Positions 12,257 through 13,786 of a DNA stretch of 13,786 nt are shown here, piece after piece (position 1 is the first letter of the stretch; every line of letters starts with the position of its first letter). Source of the DNA: Methanobrevibacter_A sp964547125 (GTDB taxonomy: Archaea > Methanobacteriota > Methanobacteria > Methanobacteriales > Methanobacteriaceae); NCBI GenBank assembly GCA_964547125.1, contig CAZJLS010000045.1, positions 1-13,786 of the forward strand, given 5' to 3'. The position numbers were made by a program, and so were the translations under genes. The notes under the pieces were generated by a model that worked only from the letters and a program-made list of their open reading frames with translations, made no database searches and had not been told where the DNA came from.

Positions 12257-13165
12257 TTATAAAAAGAATAAAAGTACTGATAATGTTAAAAGGGATGCTA
12301 TTGTTGTTGTGAATATTATTATGCTTGCTATGTTTAAATCCAATTTATGTTCTGTTACTAGTGTTAATACTATCATTCCTGAAGGCATTGCAGCTTGTAA
12401 TAGTGCAACATTCATTTCTAATCCTTTAAGTCCCAATAGCAATATTATGGTAAATGCAATACTTGGATAGATTATTAGTTTTAGTAAAAATCCTAGTCCT
12501 GCGAAGTTTAGATATTTTTTAATTCCTTTGAAGTTTAGACTAACTCCTAATGAGATCATTATTAATGGTATTGTTGCATCACCCATGTATCCTACTACAT
12601 TTTCTAATACCGAACCTATTGGTAATGATGATATGTTTAGTATTAATCCAAGTATTAGTGCCCATAGTAGTGGGAAGCTTAGTATCTTTTTGAAGCTGTT
12701 TTTTGAACTTCCTCCTAGGCTAAATGTTAGTGCTATGCTTAATCCTAGAAATATTATTAAACTTCCCATATCTGAGAATATTCCAGTTAATAGTCCTGTT
12801 TGTCCAAATACTCCATAACATACTGGATATCCTACAAATGCTGTGTTTCCACTACATGTTACAAGTATTATTGTCCATGCTAATTTTTTGTTTATTTTTT
12901 TGAGTTTGCAGATGTAATATATTATTGTTCCAAGAATTGCTGTTGTAAAAAGGTTGATAAATGGTAACAGTGCTAGTTGTGATATGTTTGATAAGTCTGC
13001 TGAATATATGGATATGAATACTAAACATGGTAGAGTCAAATATATTGATATATTGTTTAAGGCATTTATATCTGTTGGTTTGACTATATTTAGTCTTTTT
13101 AGACTGTATCCTATTAGTATCATTATTAATATGCTTAGTATTGTTGTTTCAAATGATGCTACCAT
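12257..13165 (-). CDS. AEC-family (auxin efflux carrier-like) transporter
   Basis: A 302-residue integral membrane protein with about ten hydrophobic segments, the length usual for prokaryotic AEC carriers. Family marks are the first-helix region with GYSLKRLNIV, the NNISIYLTLPCLVF segment (about 37-50), the SGNTAFVGYPV motif (about 105-115) in a broken helix, and the later AAMPSGMIVLTL motif (about 258-269). Bacterial members move malate and other organic acids; the cargo here is unknown. The ATG at 13165 has AAGGGAT about 8 nt upstream. It is the first gene of an operon with the TIM-barrel enzyme and diverges from the LOG-family gene across 85 bp. Confidence 0.9.
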   Translation of the reverse strand: MVASFETTILSILIMILIGYSLKRLNIVKPTDINALNNISIYLTLPCLVFISIYSADLSNISQLALLPFINLFTTAILGTIIYYICKLKKINKKLAWTIILVTCSGNTAFVGYPVCYGVFGQTGLLTGIFSDMGSLIIFLGLSIALTFSLGGSSKNSFKKILSFPLLWALILGLILNISSLPIGSVLENVVGYMGDATIPLIMISLGVSLNFKGIKKYLNFAGLGFLLKLIIYPSIAFTIILLLGLKGLEMNVALLQAAMPSGMIVLTLVTEHKLDLNIASIIIFTTTIASLLTLSVLLFFL

Positions 13166-13219
13166 AATTTTATCCCTTGTTGTATTATGTTATAATATTA
13201 ACTTGGTTAAATATCTATT

Positions 13220-13227
13220 TTTATATA
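13220..13227 (+). promoter_or_regulatory. TATA box of the LOG-family gene (leaderless mRNA likely)
   Basis: TTTATATA is centred 27-28 nt before the A of the ATG at 13251, so transcription should begin at or next to the start codon. No Shine-Dalgarno is present, which agrees with a leaderless message. Confidence 0.55.
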
Positions 13228-13250
13228 GTATGAAAATTTGATTATATTAT

Positions 13251-13784
13251 ATGAAAGTTTGTTTATATGGTGCTGGAAGTAATAATATTGAGGATAAATA
13301 TTTAGAAGCAGGTTATCTTTTAGGTAAATCTTTAAGTAAGAATAATCATAGTCTTGTTTTTGGTGCAGGTGCTGGCGGTATGATGGGTGCTGTTTCTAGA
13401 GGATTTAGAGATAATTCTGCTGATATATTGGGCATTAGTACTGTTTTTATGAGTGAATTTGAAGAAATCTGTGATTATTGTACTGAGATAATTTATGCAA
13501 AATCTATGAATGAGCGTAAAAGATTGTTTGTTGAAGAATCTGATTGTTTTATTATTTCTCCAGGAGGTGTTGGTACTTTAGATGAACTTTTTGAGGTTTT
13601 GACTCTAAAACGTTTGGAGCGTTTTAATAAACCTATTATTATTTTTAATATTTTTGGTTTTTATGATTCTTTAATTAGTATGATTGAAGATATTAAGGAT
13701 AAGGGTTTTATTTCTAAGGATTTGGATATTTTATTTTTTGTAGCTGATAGTGTTGAGGATGTTTTGTATTATTTAGATTTATAG
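13251..13784 (+). CDS. LOG-family / TIGR00730-like Rossmann-fold protein
   Basis: A complete 177-residue protein ending at the TAG at 13782-13784. It shows the nucleotide-binding start KVCLYGAGSNN, the glycine-rich FGAGAGGMMGAVSRG (38-51), the MNERKRLF helix (86-93) and the family signature PGGVGTLDELFEVLTLKRL (104-122). In plants and some bacteria this fold is the cytokinin riboside-5'-monophosphate phosphoribohydrolase; in most prokaryotes the natural nucleotide substrate is unsettled and annotation as 'lysine decarboxylase' is an old error. The glutamate and arginine residues needed for nucleotide-ribose cleavage appear to be present. It probably acts in the cytoplasm on a nucleoside monophosphate. 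No operon partner is visible within the window. Confidence 0.9.
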   Translation: MKVCLYGAGSNNIEDKYLEAGYLLGKSLSKNNHSLVFGAGAGGMMGAVSRGFRDNSADILGISTVFMSEFEEICDYCTEIIYAKSMNERKRLFVEESDCFIISPGGVGTLDELFEVLTLKRLERFNKPIIIFNIFGFYDSLISMIEDIKDKGFISKDLDILFFVADSVEDVLYYLDL

Positions 13785-13786
13785 TA

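Noticed and set aside
13198..13210. TTAAC-TTG-GTTAA inverted repeat between the AEC and LOG genes
   Set aside because: The arms are only 5 bp in very A/T-rich DNA and do not extend further; no other copy in the window supports it as an operator.

Overview
The window reads as a piece of chromosome from a very A+T-rich methanogenic archaeon. An NADPH:F420 oxidoreductase (4182-4868), archaeal-type aspartate dehydrogenase, Isf-type iron-sulfur flavoproteins and TTTATATA-type promoters (one with a BRE-like AAAGG in front) point to the Methanobacteriales. The extreme A+T content and A-rich codon use suggest Methanosphaera or a close relative; this is inference from family content and not a database match. 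I see no rRNA, tRNA, CRISPR array, transposase or integrase.

Layout. At 1-139 there is the 3' end of a plus-strand gene, apparently frameshifted. It converges on an orphan AAA+/STAND-type ATPase (198-1385, minus). Next come the pyridine-nucleotide genes, all on the minus strand: a NAMPT-type nicotinamide phosphoribosyltransferase with its own promoter and strong Shine-Dalgarno (1502-2914), then an operon running npdG/fno -> nadX -> zinc-ribbon membrane protein (4868 down to 3058). The npdG promoter has a GGAA-N6-TTCC dyad just upstream of its TATA box, matching the NrpR operator consensus. Two tandem Isf-type flavoproteins follow (6201 down to 5009). Then comes a lipid- or cell-surface-glycan module: a GT2 glycosyltransferase and a DUF2142 membrane protein (minus), divergent from a GtrA-like flippase-family protein (plus). 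A Fe-S aldo/keto reductase (minus) and a PadR-like regulator (plus) diverge from a shared, dyad-rich control region. A 333-bp gene-free region (11146-11478) follows. Last come an AEC transporter plus TIM-barrel isomerase/endonuclease-family operon (minus) and a complete LOG-family gene (plus), probably leaderless.

How the genes work together. AspDH feeds de novo NAD synthesis, NAMPT salvages nicotinamide, and Fno links the NADP(H) and F420 pools, so 1502-4868 is a redox-cofactor island. The operator-like dyad at npdG suggests control, possibly nitrogen-linked. The PadR-like protein probably controls itself and the divergent aldo/keto reductase through TTATYGATAA-like sites.

The strongest unexplained signal is the region 11146-11478, between two convergent 3' ends. 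It contains a canonical archaeal promoter (AAAGG-TTTATATA, minus strand) placed after the upstream gene's oligo-T terminator. The predicted start site sits at the edge of a 44-bp concentric dyad with a perfect 16-bp palindromic core. Downstream are long inverted repeats built on GGATA/TATCC and three degenerate direct repeats, but no convincing reading frame. I read this as a candidate undescribed structured small RNA, or a regulated or MITE-like element. It needs expression data.
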